From: an uncultured Alistipes sp.
GTDB taxonomy: Bacteria; Bacteroidota; Bacteroidia; Bacteroidales; Rikenellaceae
Assembly: GCA_900549685.1 (NCBI GenBank)
Contig: UROX01000018.1
Location: 1 to 24,837, forward strand
Direction: 5' to 3'
DNA length: 24,837 nucleotides
Shown here one piece after another: positions 7,442-15,143 of this stretch (position 1 is the first letter of the stretch; the number at the start of each line of letters is the position of its first letter). The position numbers and the translations under genes are program-made. A model generated the notes under the pieces. The model was not told the DNA's origin, made no database searches, and saw only the letters and a list, made by a program, of their open reading frames with translations.

Positions 7442-9868
7442 TCATAGTTCCGTACGGGCCGGAGTCAGGCCGTCGGCGGAAAATACGATTTCCGAAACCG
7501 TTTCGGCCGGATCGAGGTAGACGACCATGCGTCCGTCGGCGCAGCGTCCTTTCGTCCGGGATGTGTATTTTTCGCCCTGCGGATCGTATTGTCTGCCGTT
7601 GTCGATTCCCGTTACCCGGCCGGCGGCAGCGCCTCCGATACGGATTTCGGCTTCGCTGTCGGGTACCCGGATGCCGTTCTGGTCCACAATCCGGAGTTCG
7701 ACCCGGATCGCATCGTCGGACCGGAATACCCGCGAGATGTCTACGGATACGGGAGCGTCGGCCGTCCGCAATACGTGTTCTGCCGCTTTTTTACCGTTCC
7801 GGTATCCTGTCGCGGTTATGCTGCCGGCCCGATAGGGCACGTCCCAGCGGGCGAAATAGTCGTTCCGCCCTACTTTCTTGCGGCCCATCGAACGTTTCCC
7901 GACGCGCAGCTCCACTTCGTCGCAATTCGAATAGACAAAGACGGGAAGTGTCTGGCCTTCTTTACCCGTCCATGTCCAGTGGTCGGCCACGTCGCGGGGC
8001 GACCAGTCGAAATCGCGGCCCTCGCTGCGTTGTACGCCGATATGCACGACGGGTTCTTCCGACCAGTAACTTTTCCGCAGCCAGTATTCGGCTTTGGGAA
8101 ATCCGGCGATGTCGAGGATTCCTTCGTCCCATCCCCGGTAGTCGGGCCACACGATTTCGCCGAGGTAGTCGTAACCCACCCAGATGAATTCGCCTATCGC
8201 ATAGGCGTTGTCCCGGATCGAGATGTGGTTGCGGGTTTTGTGATACGTTTCGGTCCCGAGCAGAATCCGTTCCGGATAGCGGGCGTGTTCGGCTGCATAC
8301 AGACTGTCGGGATGGATACGGTCGATGTAGTTGTATCCGGCGATGTCCAGTTCGTCCATGAATCCGTATACGTTGGCTCCGACGAAAAAGTCGCAGGCCG
8401 CCGTAACGGGCCGCGTGGCGTCCTCCTCACGTGCGATCGCTTTGAGTTTGCGGACGATGTCGATGCCCTCGATCCGCTGGTTCGGGATTTCGTTGCCCAG
8501 CATGTACATGAATACGCAGGGGTGGTTCCTGTCGCGCCGGATCATTCTGCGCAGGTCGGTTTCGGCCCACTGGTCGAAATACAGATGATAGGTATAGGGC
8601 ATTTTCCCGTAGGAGCTTTCCGAGTATCCCCACTCCTGTCCCCGGTTCCATTCGTCGAATATTTCGTTCGATACATACAATCCCAGACTGTCGCAAAGTG
8701 CGTAGAATTGCGGTGCGAACGGGTAATGACTTACCCGGATGGCGTTGCAGCCCATCGCTTTGAGCGTTTCGAGCCTTTCTCTCCATACGCCGAGCGGCAC
8801 GGCCGTACCGAAGCAGCCGACGTTCTGGTGCAGGCATACGCCTTGGATCTTGACCGGTTCGCCGTTCACTTCCATGCCTCGTTCGGCCGAGAAACGGATG
8901 TCGCGGATACCGACCGGAGTGACGATGCTGTCCGCCGTCCGTCCGTCGTAGGCGATCGTCGTCACCATTTTGTATAGATAAGGGGTACGGTGGGACCAGA
9001 GCCGGGGCTGTTCGATTTCCATTCGCTGCGAGAGTTCGGTCCGGGTATAATCGCCGATACGGTGATGGGATTCGGTCCGTCCGACTTCCTGTCCCTGCAT
9101 GTCGTACAGCACGGAGGTGAGCGTACATTCTTTCCGTACCCGGTTGTTGCTTTCCGTTTTCGGAGCGTTGCCGTCTTCTTCACCCCGCAGCCATACGTAC
9201 AGCGATTTGTTGTCCGTCCAGGTGAAGCGGGTTTCGGGATAATTGTGATTGACGAGCGTATAGTGCATTTCGATGCCGGCTCGCCGGGACGAGACCTCCG
9301 GCGTGGCGATGAACGTGCCGCCGTCCGTGAAGTGCATCTGCGAAGTGACGATCAGATTCACGTCGCGGTAAATTCCGGAACCGGTGTACCAGCGCGATCC
9401 GGGTTGCAGCGAATTATCGACTCGTACGGCCAGCACATTCTCTCCGTCGCGGCGGACGAAAGGCGTGATGTCGTACTCGAACGAATTGTACCCGTTGGGA
9501 TATTCGCCCACCATACGGCCGTTGATCCAGACCTGGCTTTTCATGTACACGCCGTCGAAGCGGACGAACACCCGTTTGCCCTCGGAACCTGCCGGCGCAT
9601 CGAAGTGCAGGCGGTACCATCCCGTGCCGCAGGGCATGAAGCCGCCCTGAGGACCGCTCGGATTCCGTTTGTCGTATGTTCCTTCCACGCTCCAGTCGTG
9701 CGGCAGATTCAGCAGGCGCCATCCGCCGTCGTCGAAAGACGGATCGCCCCAGGGACCGTCGCCCAACGTGAAGCGCCAGCCTTCGTTGATATTGATTACC
9801 TCGCGGGCCTGTGCGGATACGGCAATCGACAGCCAGATTGCCGAGAGAAGAATCAGTTTACGAAACAT
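7442..9868 (-). CDS. Secreted GH2 beta-galactosidase
   Basis: This is a retaining exo-glycosidase of family GH2, most likely a beta-galactosidase acting in the periplasm or at the surface. A signal peptide precedes AQA-R near residue 21. The sugar-binding jelly-roll domain (about 23-185) includes the typical GTGWYRLHF and GSGIYRDV. An Ig-like domain follows, then the TIM barrel. Catalytic residues are visible: acid/base Glu460 in MLGNEIPN and nucleophile Glu540 in LLGTETYH. NAIRVSHYP (385-393) is also typical. C-terminal beta domains of the DUF4982/Ig type follow to residue 808. The Ig-like domain seems to carry an extra aromatic-rich stretch around residues 223-255. It sits 91 bp downstream of the acyltransferase on the same strand and ends at its own terminator. 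GH2 also contains beta-glucuronidases and mannosidases; galactosidase is the best guess. Confidence 0.88.
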   Translation of the reverse strand: MFRKLILLSAIWLSIAVSAQAREVININEGWRFTLGDGPWGDPSFDDGGWRLLNLPHDWSVEGTYDKRNPSGPQGGFMPCGTGWYRLHFDAPAGSEGKRVFVRFDGVYMKSQVWINGRMVGEYPNGYNSFEYDITPFVRRDGENVLAVRVDNSLQPGSRWYTGSGIYRDVNLIVTSQMHFTDGGTFIATPEVSSRRAGIEMHYTLVNHNYPETRFTWTDNKSLYVWLRGEEDGNAPKTESNNRVRKECTLTSVLYDMQGQEVGRTESHHRIGDYTRTELSQRMEIEQPRLWSHRTPYLYKMVTTIAYDGRTADSIVTPVGIRDIRFSAERGMEVNGEPVKIQGVCLHQNVGCFGTAVPLGVWRERLETLKAMGCNAIRVSHYPFAPQFYALCDSLGLYVSNEIFDEWNRGQEWGYSESSYGKMPYTYHLYFDQWAETDLRRMIRRDRNHPCVFMYMLGNEIPNQRIEGIDIVRKLKAIAREEDATRPVTAACDFFVGANVYGFMDELDIAGYNYIDRIHPDSLYAAEHARYPERILLGTETYHKTRNHISIRDNAYAIGEFIWVGYDYLGEIVWPDYRGWDEGILDIAGFPKAEYWLRKSYWSEEPVVHIGVQRSEGRDFDWSPRDVADHWTWTGKEGQTLPVFVYSNCDEVELRVGKRSMGRKKVGRNDYFARWDVPYRAGSITATGYRNGKKAAEHVLRTADAPVSVDISRVFRSDDAIRVELRIVDQNGIRVPDSEAEIRIGGAAAGRVTGIDNGRQYDPQGEKYTSRTKGRCADGRMVVYLDPAETVSEIVFSADGLTPARTEL

Positions 9869-9937
9869 TTCGTCTTTTGTTTTAGCGTTTGCAATTGTTT
9901 TTTCGATTTCGGCCGAAGAAGGCGTCGCCGGGCGGGG

Positions 9938-9955
9938 CCGGTCGAAAACGACCGG
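9938..9955 (-). other. Hairpin between acyltransferase and GH2 genes
   Basis: A 7-bp perfect stem, CCGGTCG/CGACCGG, with an AAAA loop starts 4 bp after the acyltransferase stop codon. No T-run follows on the minus strand, so it is more likely an mRNA-stability or attenuating structure than a full terminator. I saw no clear promoter between it and the GH2 start. Confidence 0.4.
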
Positions 9956-9959
9956 GCCG

Positions 9960-11087
9960 TTATTTCCTGCGCAGCAGTTTCCCGGTCAGGAACCGGCGCA
10001 CCGGTTCGTCGTACAGTTTCAGCGACACGTAGGCCAGCAGGACGGAGCCTGCGACCAGAGCCGCCGCTCCGGGCAGCGACTGTTCGAACGTGAGGTTCTC
10101 GTTCTTGACCCAGGCGTAATAGAGGTAGATGAACGGGTAATGTACCATATACAGCGGATAGGATATGTCGCCCAGAAATTTGCATATCCTGGTCGTCGTC
10201 CGGTCCGTCGTCCGGCCCGAGGCCCCTATCCAGACGAGCAGCGGGAAGACCGCGACGGTGCAGAGCGTATCGTATATGCCGTTCATCCACAGGTGTTCGC
10301 TGCCGCCGATACGGGGAACGGCCGATACGGCGACGATCGCCGCAGCTCCGATCCAGAAAGCACCCCGGACCGGAACGGGCCGGAAAATGCGCGAGAGCAG
10401 CAGTCCTGCCGGGAAGGCGAACAGCAGACGCAGCGAGCCGCCCAATATGTTCTCTTCCGTCAGTGCGAACCCGACGCAGATGTCGCCCAGCGGTCCGCAG
10501 ACGGCGAACAGGGCCAGTCCGCAACCGGCCGCCGCAACGAGAGCCGAGAGGGCGATTGTCGGGAGTTTTCTCAGGATGAACGCATAGAGTATGTTGCCGA
10601 TATATTCGAAAAACAGCGACCAGCTGGGGCCGTTCAGCGGATACATTTCGCCGACACCCCGGATTTCGAAACCGGGCGTGGACGGAATCATGCACATGTT
10701 CAGCAGCAGCGACACGAGCAGCATGCCGACGGATACCTGTGTGACGTCCCACACCGAGCAGCCCTGCGTATAGAACATGACGGCTCCGATGACGGCTCCG
10801 AGAACGACCATCGGGTGGAGACGGATGAACCGGCGTTTGAGAAATTCTTTGACACTCATCGTCTTCCATCGGTCGTCATAGGCGTATCCGATCACGAATC
10901 CGGAGAGGATGAAAAAGAAATCGACCGCCAGATAGCCGTGGTTGATCCGTTGGTCCAGATGGCTCGTCGCATAGGCTTCGAACAGGTGGAAGCATACGAC
11001 GGTCAGCGCCGCAACGCCGCGCAGTCCGTCGAGAATCGCGTAGTGCGGCTTCGTGTCTGCGAATGCCGCCGATGAGGTTTTTTCCAT
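9960..11087 (-). CDS. Acyltransferase family 3 (OafA/YrhL type) membrane protein
   Basis: This is an integral inner-membrane O-acyltransferase. Family members move acetyl, succinyl or similar groups onto surface polysaccharides, lipids or exported sugars. The N-terminus has the family signature LDGLRGVAALTVVCFH, in which Arg23 and His34 form the conserved R-X10-H motif. FFFILSGFVIGY follows, then roughly ten hydrophobic segments and a closing YDEPVRRFL. At 375 aa it is the usual length for the version without a C-terminal SGNH domain. It precedes the GH2 gene by 91 bp, so co-transcription is plausible. Its acceptor is unknown. An overlapping 338-aa frame in the same region is a compositional shadow. 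Confidence 0.88.
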   Translation of the reverse strand: MEKTSSAAFADTKPHYAILDGLRGVAALTVVCFHLFEAYATSHLDQRINHGYLAVDFFFILSGFVIGYAYDDRWKTMSVKEFLKRRFIRLHPMVVLGAVIGAVMFYTQGCSVWDVTQVSVGMLLVSLLLNMCMIPSTPGFEIRGVGEMYPLNGPSWSLFFEYIGNILYAFILRKLPTIALSALVAAAGCGLALFAVCGPLGDICVGFALTEENILGGSLRLLFAFPAGLLLSRIFRPVPVRGAFWIGAAAIVAVSAVPRIGGSEHLWMNGIYDTLCTVAVFPLLVWIGASGRTTDRTTTRICKFLGDISYPLYMVHYPFIYLYYAWVKNENLTFEQSLPGAAALVAGSVLLAYVSLKLYDEPVRRFLTGKLLRRK

Positions 11088-11630
11088 ATTTTTCAGGGTT
11101 GTCGTTAGGTCGTCTTTCTCGGGTGCCGGGTGCCCGATTCGAACCGGGCGGTTTTACGGTGCTCTTTCGTGAAAGTTCCGCGCCCGTAAAGATAGAAAAT
11201 CCCGGCGAGAAACAGAAAAGGCGGGGCCGCTTCGGTCGATGCGACGAGCCGTCGTCTTTTCGCCTCTTTATTTGGCGGACGGATTTCCGGATCTCGGACC
11301 GCAACGCAGGTTTATGGCAGGAGATGAATCGTGTACCGGGAAGTCGTCTGTATCCGTGCCGACACTGTTGCTCCCGGCTTTCGACCGCATTTCGAGCCGG
11401 ATTCGTCCGGCCTCCTGCCGGAGGTCCGGAAGAGCCATACGGGAGATCGTTGCCGAGGCTTTTCATCGGCACGGGAAGATGCGGGGCGCATTTCGTTCTT
11501 ATAGAGCGGATTGTATCTTCGGCAACCCTGTGTCTCGGGGCGATGATTCCCGGTTGCGACCGCTACGGTCCCGCAGACCGGATTTCGGCAAGCGGTCGGT
11601 GCACGCCGCCGCAGTCGGGTTGTATACAAC
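11088..11630. other. Noncoding stretch between acyltransferase and the tRNA-His unit
   Basis: About 540 bp with open frames on both strands, but none with recognisable domain motifs, family resemblance or a promoter. The acyltransferase-proximal part carries a candidate -7 element (11187-11194) and a GC-rich near-palindrome (11132-11149), consistent with a 5' leader. I see nothing specific in roughly 11220-11630. Its composition is like its surroundings, so it may be a decayed gene or spacer. Confidence 0.5.
11187..11194 (-). promoter_or_regulatory. Candidate -7 element for acyltransferase-GH2
   Basis: It reads TATCTTTA on the minus strand, one base from TAnnTTTG. The -33 box is poor. It implies a leader of about 95 nt before the ATG at 11087. 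Confidence 0.4.
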
Positions 11631-11631
11631 G

Positions 11632-11657
11632 AAAAAAGGCCTTCTTGCGAAGGCCTT
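11632..11657 (-). terminator. Intrinsic terminator of tRNA-His
   Basis: A perfect 9-bp stem (11636-11644 with 11649-11657) with a TTGC loop is followed on the minus strand by six T (11637-11632). It starts 3 bp after the tRNA 3' end. Confidence 0.88.
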
Positions 11658-11660
11658 CGG

Positions 11661-11733
11661 GTGGAAGATGGGGCTCGAACCCACGACTTTCGGAACCACA
11701 ATCCGACGCTCTAACCAACTGAGCTACATCCAC
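11661..11733 (-). tRNA. tRNA-His (anticodon GTG)
   Basis: The minus strand folds as a full cloverleaf. The acceptor strand is GTGGATG, the D-arm begins GCTCAGTTGG, and the anticodon stem TCGGA/TCCGA encloses TTGTGGT with anticodon GTG. The T-arm is GTGGG-TTCGAGC-CCCAT. The template encodes a G just before position 1 (11734) and a C at the discriminator position (11660), as expected for tRNA-His, whose G-1 is its identity element. The CCA end is not encoded. The acceptor stem has one U-U mismatch at pair 6-67. It has its own promoter and terminator. Confidence 0.96.
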
Positions 11734-11739
11734 CATGTA

Positions 11740-11760
11740 CTGTCCGTTGTTCTCGGACAG
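11740..11760 (-). other. Leader hairpin 5' of tRNA-His
   Basis: A perfect 7-bp stem, CTGTCCG/CGGACAG, with a 7-nt loop lies between the promoter and the mature tRNA 5' end. It would form the start of the precursor leader removed by RNase P. Confidence 0.5.
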
Positions 11761-11764
11761 CGTG

Positions 11765-11795
11765 CAAATTTAATACACTTTTCGATTATTCCAAA
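11765..11795 (-). promoter_or_regulatory. Promoter of tRNA-His
   Basis: On the minus strand it reads TTTG (11795-11792), a 19-nt spacer, then TAAATTTG (11772-11765). This is an exact match to the Bacteroidetes vegetative promoter consensus, and it lies about 30 bp upstream of the tRNA. Confidence 0.85.
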
Positions 11796-11859
11796 ATTTT
11801 AGTCCCGATTATCGGTAAAATCCCGGTCATAACGGTCGCCCGAAGATTCCCTTGCCGGT

Positions 11860-13296
11860 TTACAGATCGGAAATGGGCTTGTACTTCGGAACCAGCGTTT
11901 TCATCACGCACCATGCGACGATATAAGCTACGGCGCAGAAAATGAATGCAATCGCATATCCGGCCGGCTTGCCCTCGAAGCCCATGAACGCGAGGTTCGT
12001 CTCATCGCTGTACGTGAACAGCGCCCCTGCTCCTTTCTGGATGAATACCGAACCGAGTCCGCCGGCCATGCCGCCGATGCCGGTGATCGTCGCGATGGCC
12101 CGTTTGGGGAACATGTCGCCCACGGTCGAGAAGATGTTGGCCGACCATGCCTGATGGGCCGATGCGCCGACCGAAATCAGCAGAATGGGCACCCAACAGC
12201 CCATATATCCCATCGGCTGGGCCAGCAGGACGACCAACGGGAACAGTGCGATGATGAGCATCGCCCGCATGCGTCCCGCATAGGGGTTCATGCCCCGGTC
12301 GATGAAATAGGTCGGGAATTTGCCGCCGAAGACCGATCCCGCGACGGTGATCGTGTAGAGTACGGCAATCGGCAGGGCGATCTGCGTGCCTACCATATCA
12401 TACTGGGCTTTCAAGTAGGCCGGCGTCCAGAACAGGAAGAACCACCACACGCCGTCGGTCATGAACTTGCCGAAGGCGAAAGCCCACGTCTGCCGGTAGC
12501 GGAGGCATTGCAGGAACGATATTTTTCCGGGTTCGTTCGTCGAGGCGGGAGTTCGGGTCTGCGTAGCTTCGGAGACCGCGTCCTGTTCGATATAGGCTCG
12601 CTCGGCTTCGTTCATCCGCGTGTTTTCTTCCGGTTTCTTGTAGACGAATATCCACAGTCCCAGCCAGACGAAACCGATGAGACCCACGATGACGAAAGCC
12701 GCCTCCCAGCCCCACAGCTCGGCCATGACCGGGACGGTCAGCGGGGCCACGATGGCGCCCACGTTCGCGCCCGAATTGAAGATGCCCGTGGCGAAAGCCC
12801 TGTCTTTTTTCGGAAAATATTCGGCCGTCGCCTTGATCGCCGCAGGGAAGTTGCCCGCTTCGCCGAGCGCCAGCACGCAGCGGCAGACGATAAAGGCTGT
12901 CACGCTGACCACCGCGATCTGCGAAACGATGTCCGCCCCCTGGGCCAGCCGGAGTGCTTCGGCGTTTTCCAGTCCCGTCCACCGTTCGGTCACGACGCCG
13001 CACACGGCATGCAGTCCGGCTCCCAGAGACCATACGGCGATCGACCACGCATAGCCTTTTTTCGTGCCGATCCGATCGACGAAACGTCCTGCGAACAGCA
13101 TCGAAACGGCATAGAACAGCGAGAAAATCGCCGTGATCGTTCCGTAGTCGTTGTCGGTCCAGTGGAATTCCTCTTCCAGCATCGGCTGAAGCAGCGACAG
13201 TACCTGCCGGTCGAGATAATTGACCGTCGTGGCAAAAAACAGCATCGAGCAGATCAGCCACCGGTAGCGGGTCATTTTTTCATTTGCTTTGTCCAT
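11860..13296 (-). CDS. exuT: MFS hexuronate transporter, ExuT-like
   Basis: This is an inner-membrane proton-driven importer of the anion:cation symporter branch of the major facilitator superfamily, probably for D-glucuronate and/or D-galacturonate. Visible features are a short cytoplasmic N-terminus, VNYLDRQVLS in the first membrane helix (typical of ExuT/GudP relatives), the loop motif GRFVDRIGTKKGYAW between helices 2 and 3, ALGEAGNFPAAIKATAEYFP in helix 4 (the family's substrate-site region), and about twelve hydrophobic segments. It has 478 aa, slightly longer than E. coli ExuT because of the loop near residues 100-125 and the central cytoplasmic loop. It is the last gene of the unit, 29 bp after kdgA. 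The substrate is inferred from the neighbouring genes. Confidence 0.88.
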   Translation of the reverse strand: MDKANEKMTRYRWLICSMLFFATTVNYLDRQVLSLLQPMLEEEFHWTDNDYGTITAIFSLFYAVSMLFAGRFVDRIGTKKGYAWSIAVWSLGAGLHAVCGVVTERWTGLENAEALRLAQGADIVSQIAVVSVTAFIVCRCVLALGEAGNFPAAIKATAEYFPKKDRAFATGIFNSGANVGAIVAPLTVPVMAELWGWEAAFVIVGLIGFVWLGLWIFVYKKPEENTRMNEAERAYIEQDAVSEATQTRTPASTNEPGKISFLQCLRYRQTWAFAFGKFMTDGVWWFFLFWTPAYLKAQYDMVGTQIALPIAVLYTITVAGSVFGGKFPTYFIDRGMNPYAGRMRAMLIIALFPLVVLLAQPMGYMGCWVPILLISVGASAHQAWSANIFSTVGDMFPKRAIATITGIGGMAGGLGSVFIQKGAGALFTYSDETNLAFMGFEGKPAGYAIAFIFCAVAYIVAWCVMKTLVPKYKPISDL

Positions 13297-13325
13297 TCGT
13301 CAGTAGTTTGGGTTGTTCGATACGT

Positions 13326-13997
13326 TTATCGGCGGCATTCGGCGGCGATGGCGAGCGCTTCGCGGCATTTTTCGGTGATCGCCGGCCAGTCGCCGGCGGT
13401 GATGGCGGCCGAGGGGAAGAGTTTCGACCCCATGCCCACGCAGGCTACGCCGGCTCCGAACCAGCCCGACAGATTTTCTTTCGTCGGTTCGACGGCTCCG
13501 GTGGCCATCAGCAGCGTCCACGGCATCGGCGCCTTGACGTTCTTGACGAACGAGGGACCGCCCACCGATCCGGCCGGAAAGATTTTGCACAGGTCGCAGC
13601 CGGCTTCCTGTGCGAAACCGATTTCGGAGACCGAGCCGCAGCCCGGCGTATAGGGAACCAGACGGCGGTTGCACGCCCGCGCCACTTCGGGGTTGAACGA
13701 GGGACCGACGATGAAGTTGGCCCCCAGCTGCATGTAGAGCGCAGCCGTTGGAGCGTCCACGATCGATCCGGCGCCGAGAATCATGCCGGGACATTCGCGG
13801 GCGACGAATTTCGACACCTCGGCGAACACCTCGTGGGCGAAATCGCCCCGGTTCGTGAATTCGAATGCCCGTATCCCGCCTTCGTAGCAGGCCTTTACGA
13901 CACGGCAGGCCGTCGGTGCGTCCTTGTGGTAAAATACCGGTACGATACCCGTTTCGATCATCGTCCGGAGCGTATCCATTTTCGAGAATGTAGCCAT
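13326..13997 (-). CDS. kdgA: KDPG aldolase (bifunctional 4-hydroxy-2-oxoglutarate aldolase type)
   Basis: This class I aldolase splits 2-keto-3-deoxy-6-phosphogluconate into pyruvate and glyceraldehyde-3-phosphate, the last step of hexuronate breakdown. The Schiff-base lysine is Lys138 in CDLCKIFPAG, and the catalytic glutamate is Glu46 in AFEFTNRGD. Both sit where E. coli Eda has Lys133 and Glu45. The Bacteroidetes form has FEFTNRG instead of the LEVTLRT-like motif of proteobacteria. The frame is open upstream. I chose ATG 13997 (MATFSKMD) because this is where family members begin, giving 223 aa; ATG 14015 is the alternative. It follows kdgK by 105 bp and precedes the transporter by 29 bp. 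Confidence 0.9.
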   Translation of the reverse strand: MATFSKMDTLRTMIETGIVPVFYHKDAPTACRVVKACYEGGIRAFEFTNRGDFAHEVFAEVSKFVARECPGMILGAGSIVDAPTAALYMQLGANFIVGPSFNPEVARACNRRLVPYTPGCGSVSEIGFAQEAGCDLCKIFPAGSVGGPSFVKNVKAPMPWTLLMATGAVEPTKENLSGWFGAGVACVGMGSKLFPSAAITAGDWPAITEKCREALAIAAECRR

Positions 13998-14102
13998 GTT
14001 TTCGTGTTTTTTCATTCTGTCGTTCGCAGCGTTTTCCTGTTTATTCGAGGCGGACGGAATGCGTCGCCGGAGGAGGCCGCAACGGAAAGTCCTTGCAGGC
14101 AA

Positions 14103-15143
14103 TCAACGCACGACCCGCCCCGAAGCGTCGCCTTTCATCAGGTTCTCGACCTCGGCGACGGTCACCAGATTGAAGTCGCCGTATATCGTGTGCTTGAGCG
14201 CCGAGGCCGCCACGGCGAAGCCGAGTGCCTTGCGGTCGTCCCGGTAGGTGAGCAGACCGTAGATCAGTCCGCCCATGAACGAGTCGCCTCCCCCCACGCG
14301 ATCGACGATGTGCGTGATGTCGTAGGTCGGGGCTTCGATCAGTTCCTGCCCGTTCCACAGCACGCCGCTCCATGTGTTGTGGTTGGCGTTGATCGATCCC
14401 CGCAGCGTTACGACCGCCTTGCGGGCACGCGGGAAACGTTCCATGAGCTGACGGCATACCGATTCGAACCGGGCCGCCTCGACCCGGCCGCCGGTAGCGG
14501 CGGCGTCGAATCCTTCGGGCTTGATGCCGAATACCTTTTCGGCGTCTTCCTCGTTGCCCAGAATCAGGTCGCAGCCTTCGACGAGGGCGGGCATCACCTC
14601 GGCGGCGGTTTTGCCGTATTTCCACAGGTTCTTGCGGTAGTTGAGGTCCACCGATACGGGAATTCCCATGCGGTTGGCCGTGCGGATCGCTTCGAGGCAC
14701 GTGTCCGCGGCTCCCTGGCTGATGGCGGGCGTGATGCCCGTCCAGTGGAACCACGAAGCGCCCTCGAACGCTTTCTCCCAGTCGATCATGCCCGGGCGGA
14801 TTTCCGACACGGCCGAGTGCGCCCTGTCGTACACCACTTTGCTCGGACGGGCCACGGCTCCCGTCTCCAGGAAATAGATGCCGAGGCGGTCGCCTCCGTA
14901 TACGATATGCGACGTGCCCACGCCGTATTTGCGCAGCTCGCCCAGACAGCAGCGGGCGATGTCGTTGTCCGGCATACGGGTCACGAATTCCGTCGGAATG
15001 CCGTAGCCCGCCAGCGATACGGCCACGTTGGCCTCTCCGCCGCCGAAAGTGGCCGTGAATTCTCCGGCCTGACTGAATCTCAGATAGGAAGGCGTCGCCA
15101 GACGCAGCATCACTTCTCCGAATGTTACGACTTTGTTCATCAT
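14103..15143 (-). CDS. kdgK: 2-keto-3-deoxygluconate kinase (PfkB family)
   Basis: This is a cytoplasmic sugar kinase that phosphorylates 2-keto-3-deoxygluconate to KDPG with ATP. PfkB features are the N-terminal GEVMLRL, the glycine-rich substrate site FGGGEANVAVSLA (33-45), VSVDLNYR (173-180) and the ATP/anion-hole signature GGGDSFMGG (284-292) with catalytic Asp287. Of the open frame only the part from ATG 15143 is real. This start overlaps the uxaC stop codon as ATGA, a sign of translational coupling, and gives 346 aa, typical of the family. An ATG one codon later (15140) is equally possible. The substrate assignment rests on PfkB subfamily resemblance plus its place between uxaC and kdgA. 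Confidence 0.9.
   Translation of the reverse strand: MMNKVVTFGEVMLRLATPSYLRFSQAGEFTATFGGGEANVAVSLAGYGIPTEFVTRMPDNDIARCCLGELRKYGVGTSHIVYGGDRLGIYFLETGAVARPSKVVYDRAHSAVSEIRPGMIDWEKAFEGASWFHWTGITPAISQGAADTCLEAIRTANRMGIPVSVDLNYRKNLWKYGKTAAEVMPALVEGCDLILGNEEDAEKVFGIKPEGFDAAATGGRVEAARFESVCRQLMERFPRARKAVVTLRGSINANHNTWSGVLWNGQELIEAPTYDITHIVDRVGGGDSFMGGLIYGLLTYRDDRKALGFAVAASALKHTIYGDFNLVTVAEVENLMKGDASGRVVR

Noticed and set aside
9853..10869. 338-codon minus-strand frame overlapping the acyltransferase
   Set aside because: It is the same strand in another frame. The acyltransferase frame has the R-X10-H motif and membrane segments; this one is Arg-rich with neither.
11132..11149. Possible tRNA remnant (TTCGAA T-arm-like sequence)
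   Set aside because: No acceptor, D or anticodon arm can be built around it, and there is no integrase or flanking duplication to suggest an attachment site.
11063..11802. Overlapping open frames on both strands between the acyltransferase and tRNA-His
   Set aside because: The two longest plus frames run through the tRNA terminator and the tRNA itself. None has domain motifs or a promoter.
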